Assembly (NCBI RefSeq): GCF_004402045.1 | Contig: NZ_SOMG01000011.1 | Location: forward strand, 186,001 to 250,000 | Length of the DNA stretch: 64,000 nucleotides | Source of the DNA: Lelliottia nimipressuralis | GTDB taxonomy: Bacteria; Pseudomonadota; Gammaproteobacteria; Enterobacterales; Enterobacteriaceae | Reading direction: 5' to 3' | Part shown: positions 61,771 through 64,000 of the stretch, piece after piece | Position numbering within the stretch: the first letter of the stretch is position 1 | Layout of the letters: every line of letters begins with the position of its first letter | Position numbers and translations under genes: made by a program | Notes under the pieces: generated by a model | Told to the model about the DNA's origin: nothing | Database searches by the model: none | What the model saw: the letters and a program-made list of their open reading frames with translations, nothing else

Positions 61771-63388
61771 CGTGTTGCTCCTTCTCAAGACCGCAAAGTC
61801 CCTGGTAGACCCAGCGGGTAAACTCGCTTTCACGCAGGGCATCACCCCAGGCAACAGGCTGAATGCCTTTCCAGCGCTCGTTTAAAAACGCGCTGAGCTG
61901 ATCGAGCGACTGGGTGGCGGTGGTAGTATGAAAACGTTGCAGCAGCCCGGCGGCACGGCAGGCGCACAGCTCGCCCTGGCAGGTCCCCATTCCGACGCGG
62001 GTGCGGCGGCGGAGATCGAGCAGGCTATTGACCGTCAGATTCTCCACAGCGTATTGCACTTCACCGGCGGTCACGGCTTCGCATTCGCATACCAGGCTGC
62101 GGCTCAGCCGGCCTTCGCCCAGCCAGACCGGCGTCCTGTCGCCATGGCGATAGATGGCCGACCCGCGCAGAGGGGCGGGGAGGGAGATAATTTTTTGTAG
62201 CGTCTTCTCGGTGGACTGCCGCGATCCGGGCAGGGGTTGCTCCGCCGTTACGCACGGTTCGGTATTGCCCAGCTTGCGGCAGACGGCATCCGTTGCCCAC
62301 TCCGCCATCAGGCGATAGGTCATCAGCTTGCCGCCGGTGATGGTGATAAACCCGTCCAGGCCGTCACGCGCGGCATGGTCGAGCAGCACAATGCCGCGGC
62401 TGACGTTACGCCCGCTCGGGTCGTTATCGCTGGCGACCAGCGGACGTACGCCCGCATAAGCGCGAAGGATCCGGGTTTGCGCCATCACCGGAGCCAGTTT
62501 TTCCCCTTCGCGCAGCAGGATATCCACCTCTTCGGCGGTCACGCGGTTGTAATCAATCTCGCTGTAGTCCACGTGCGTTGAGGTCGTACCGATTAACGAA
62601 ATGGTATCACCGGGGACGAGGATATCGGCATCAGACGGTTTTCGGCAGCGGTTGATCACATGGTTATTAATGCGGTGATCGAGGATCAGCAGGGAGCCTT
62701 TCGCCGGGAACATGCGAACCGACAGGTCGGCGTATTCCGCAATGCGCTGTCCCCAGATCCCCGCGGCATTGACGACGACGGAGGCGAACAGCTCGCCGTG
62801 CTCGTGGTATTGCGTGTCAAATACCCGTACGCCGCAAATGCGATGGCCTTCGCGGATAAGCCCGGTCACTTCGTGCCCGGTCAGAATGTGCGCGCCATGC
62901 TCGCGGGCGTCCAGCATATTGGCGGCCGTCAGGCGAAAAGGATCAACCGTACCGTCAGGCACTTTTACCGCGCCCGTCAGGGCCGGGTTGACAGAGGGCT
63001 CAATGCGACGCGCAAGGGCCGGGTCGATGGCCTCGGCCTGAATCCCCGCCGCAAGGCAGGCGCTAATAAAGGTTGACTGAAAGGCAAGATCGTCTTCGGG
63101 AAGCGTAATAAACAGACCGTCGGTCGGTTCAATGCAGTGGCGGGCAATACGCCGAAGGATCTGATTTTCGGCGATACATTCGCGCGCGGATTCGCCATCC
63201 GTCACGGCGTAGCGGGCGCCGCTGTGAAGCAGTCCATGATTGCGGCCGGTAGCGCCTGTCGCGATGTCATGGCGCTCCAGAAGCGTGACGCTTAATCCCC
63301 GCAGGGCGCAATCGCGTGCGATGCCGGCGCCGGTTGCGCCACCGCCAATGATAATCACATCGCTATAGCGTGGATCGTGAATTGTCAT
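61760..63388 (-). CDS. glpA: Anaerobic glycerol-3-phosphate dehydrogenase subunit A
   Basis: GlpA is the catalytic FAD subunit that oxidises sn-glycerol-3-phosphate to DHAP under anaerobic conditions. The 542-residue length equals E. coli. It has the FAD motif [16 protein letters not shown] near the start, a DAO domain, and a C-terminal BFD-like [2Fe-2S] domain with cysteines in [10 protein letters not shown] and [11 protein letters not shown]. The ATG at 63388 has AGAGGG six bases upstream; the ATG at 63394 would touch it. Divergent from glpT. Confidence 0.95.
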   Translation of the reverse strand: MTIHDPRYSDVIIIGGGATGAGIARDCALRGLSVTLLERHDIATGATGRNHGLLHSGARYAVTDGESARECIAENQILRRIARHCIEPTDGLFITLPEDDLAFQSTFISACLAAGIQAEAIDPALARRIEPSVNPALTGAVKVPDGTVDPFRLTAANMLDAREHGAHILTGHEVTGLIREGHRICGVRVFDTQYHEHGELFASVVVNAAGIWGQRIAEYADLSVRMFPAKGSLLILDHRINNHVINRCRKPSDADILVPGDTISLIGTTSTHVDYSEIDYNRVTAEEVDILLREGEKLAPVMAQTRILRAYAGVRPLVASDNDPSGRNVSRGIVLLDHAARDGLDGFITITGGKLMTYRLMAEWATDAVCRKLGNTEPCVTAEQPLPGSRQSTEKTLQKIISLPAPLRGSAIYRHGDRTPVWLGEGRLSRSLVCECEAVTAGEVQYAVENLTVNSLLDLRRRTRVGMGTCQGELCACRAAGLLQRFHTTTATQSLDQLSAFLNERWKGIQPVAWGDALRESEFTRWVYQGLCGLEKEQHDEI

Positions 63389-63401
63389 TGTCATCCCTCT
63401 G

Positions 63402-63417
63402 TGTTCGTTTTTTATCA
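63402..63417. promoter_or_regulatory. Putative GlpR operator 1 (glpA side)
   Basis: TGTTCGTTTTTTATCA keeps the full left half of the GlpR consensus (TGTTCGWTAWCGAACA) and 12 of 16 positions in all, 14 bases before glpA. GlpR control of glpTQ-glpACB is known in E. coli. Confidence 0.5.
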
Positions 63418-63441
63418 TTTAGCCACATGAAAACTATGGTT

Positions 63442-63457
63442 TGTTTGATTTCGAACA
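63442..63457. promoter_or_regulatory. Putative GlpR operator 2
   Basis: TGTTTGATTTCGAACA matches the GlpR consensus at nearly all positions, with one change in the left TGTTCG half, in the 251-base glpA-glpT control region. Multiple operators here would allow looping. CRP sites are expected from E. coli but were not pinned down. Confidence 0.65.
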
Positions 63458-63639
63458 CAAACGAGCGAAATTCGAAAGTGAAACGTGATTTCATGCGCTT
63501 TTTTGCGCATTCTGTCATATTTCTGTAACAATCTGTGCGTTGATTCACAGTAACAATCACCGTGATTTCTTAACATCCCCGCCTCTGGAATTCAGGTGCG
63601 AGCCACCTGCTCATTCAATTCAAGGCCACGGAGGCTGTC

Positions 63640-64000
63640 ATGCTCAGTATCTTCAAACCTGCGCCGCATCGGGCGCGTCTGCCAGAGGCAGAAATTGATC
63701 CGCTATACCGCCGTCTGCGCTGGCAAATTTTCCTGGGGATCTTCTTCGGGTACGCGGCGTACTACCTTGTTCGTAAAAACTTTGCGCTCGCTATGCCGTA
63801 TCTGGTGGAGCAGGGCTTTTCGCGTGGCGATCTGGGGTTCGCGCTATCGGGTATTTCCATCGCCTACGGTTTTTCCAAATTCATTATGGGTTCAGTGTCC
63901 GATCGCTCGAATCCACGCGTGTTCCTGCCGGCCGGTCTGATCCTGGCGGCAGCGGTTATGCTGTTTATGGGCTTTGTGCCGTGGGCAACCTCCAGCATTG
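63640..64000 (+). CDS. glpT: Glycerol-3-phosphate:phosphate antiporter GlpT (partial)
   Basis: GlpT is a major-facilitator antiporter that takes up glycerol-3-phosphate (and fosfomycin) in exchange for phosphate. The window holds the first 120 residues: a cytoplasmic start, helices 1-4 in part, and the substrate-site Arg45 in [15 protein letters not shown]. The ATG at 63640 has a CGGAGG ribosome site. The gene continues beyond the window, so completeness is unknown. Confidence 0.93.
   Translation, partial: MLSIFKPAPHRARLPEAEIDPLYRRLRWQIFLGIFFGYAAYYLVRKNFALAMPYLVEQGFSRGDLGFALSGISIAYGFSKFIMGSVSDRSNPRVFLPAGLILAAAVMLFMGFVPWATSSI

Overview
The window is a conserved chromosomal stretch of a member of the Enterobacteriaceae. 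Gene order and protein sequences are closest to the E. coli/Salmonella accD-his-pta-nuo-men-glp region. GC-rich codon use, many REP elements and several differences from the E. coli locus suggest Enterobacter or a close relative; the genus is an inference. No rRNA, tRNA, CRISPR array, insertion sequence or prophage gene was seen.

Layout. 1-6.1 kb: the end of dedA, then accD (fatty acid synthesis), folC, dedD, cvpA, purF (with a PurR box) and ubiX. 6.4-10.5 kb: argT, hisJ, hisQ, hisM and hisP, the lysine/arginine/ornithine/histidine ABC importer, behind a sigma-54-type promoter. 10.5-15.1 kb: a GNAT acetyltransferase, yfcH and folX, two glutathione-S-transferase-like genes (yfcG, yfcF), the phosphodiesterase gene yfcE and the Nudix gene yfcD. 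15.1-20.4 kb: the main accessory block. A LacI-type regulator is divergent from a compact operon encoding PTS IIA, IIB and IIC (ascorbate/UlaA type) and a transketolase split into two genes. Its substrate cannot be read from the sequence, and it is the best candidate for an undescribed pathway.

20.4-29.9 kb: pta-ackA, yfbV, yfbU, hxpA, yfbS, yfbR and alaA. 29.9-32.4 kb: lrhA, flanked by two long gene-free regions. 32.4-47.3 kb: the complete nuoA-N operon (complex I) with the fused nuoCD. 47.4-50.3 kb: a CheV-type coupling/receiver protein, rbn, elaA and elaB. 50.4-57.4 kb: menF-menD-menH-menB-menC-menE (menaquinone), with overlapping genes from menD onward. 57.5-59.3 kb: yfaZ and yfaY. 59.4-64.0 kb: glpACB (anaerobic glycerol-3-phosphate dehydrogenase), divergent from glpT, which runs off the window.

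Several modules connect physiologically. NADH dehydrogenase I, GlpABC and the men pathway feed or make the quinone pool, UbiX serves ubiquinone synthesis, and Pta-AckA handles acetyl-CoA overflow. Compared with E. coli, the locus lacks yfcC beside pta (PTS/transketolase cluster instead), the yfbK-to-elaD segment beside nuoN (CheV paralogue instead), pmrD-arn-ais between menE and yfaZ, and the rhamnonate genes between yfaY and glpC.
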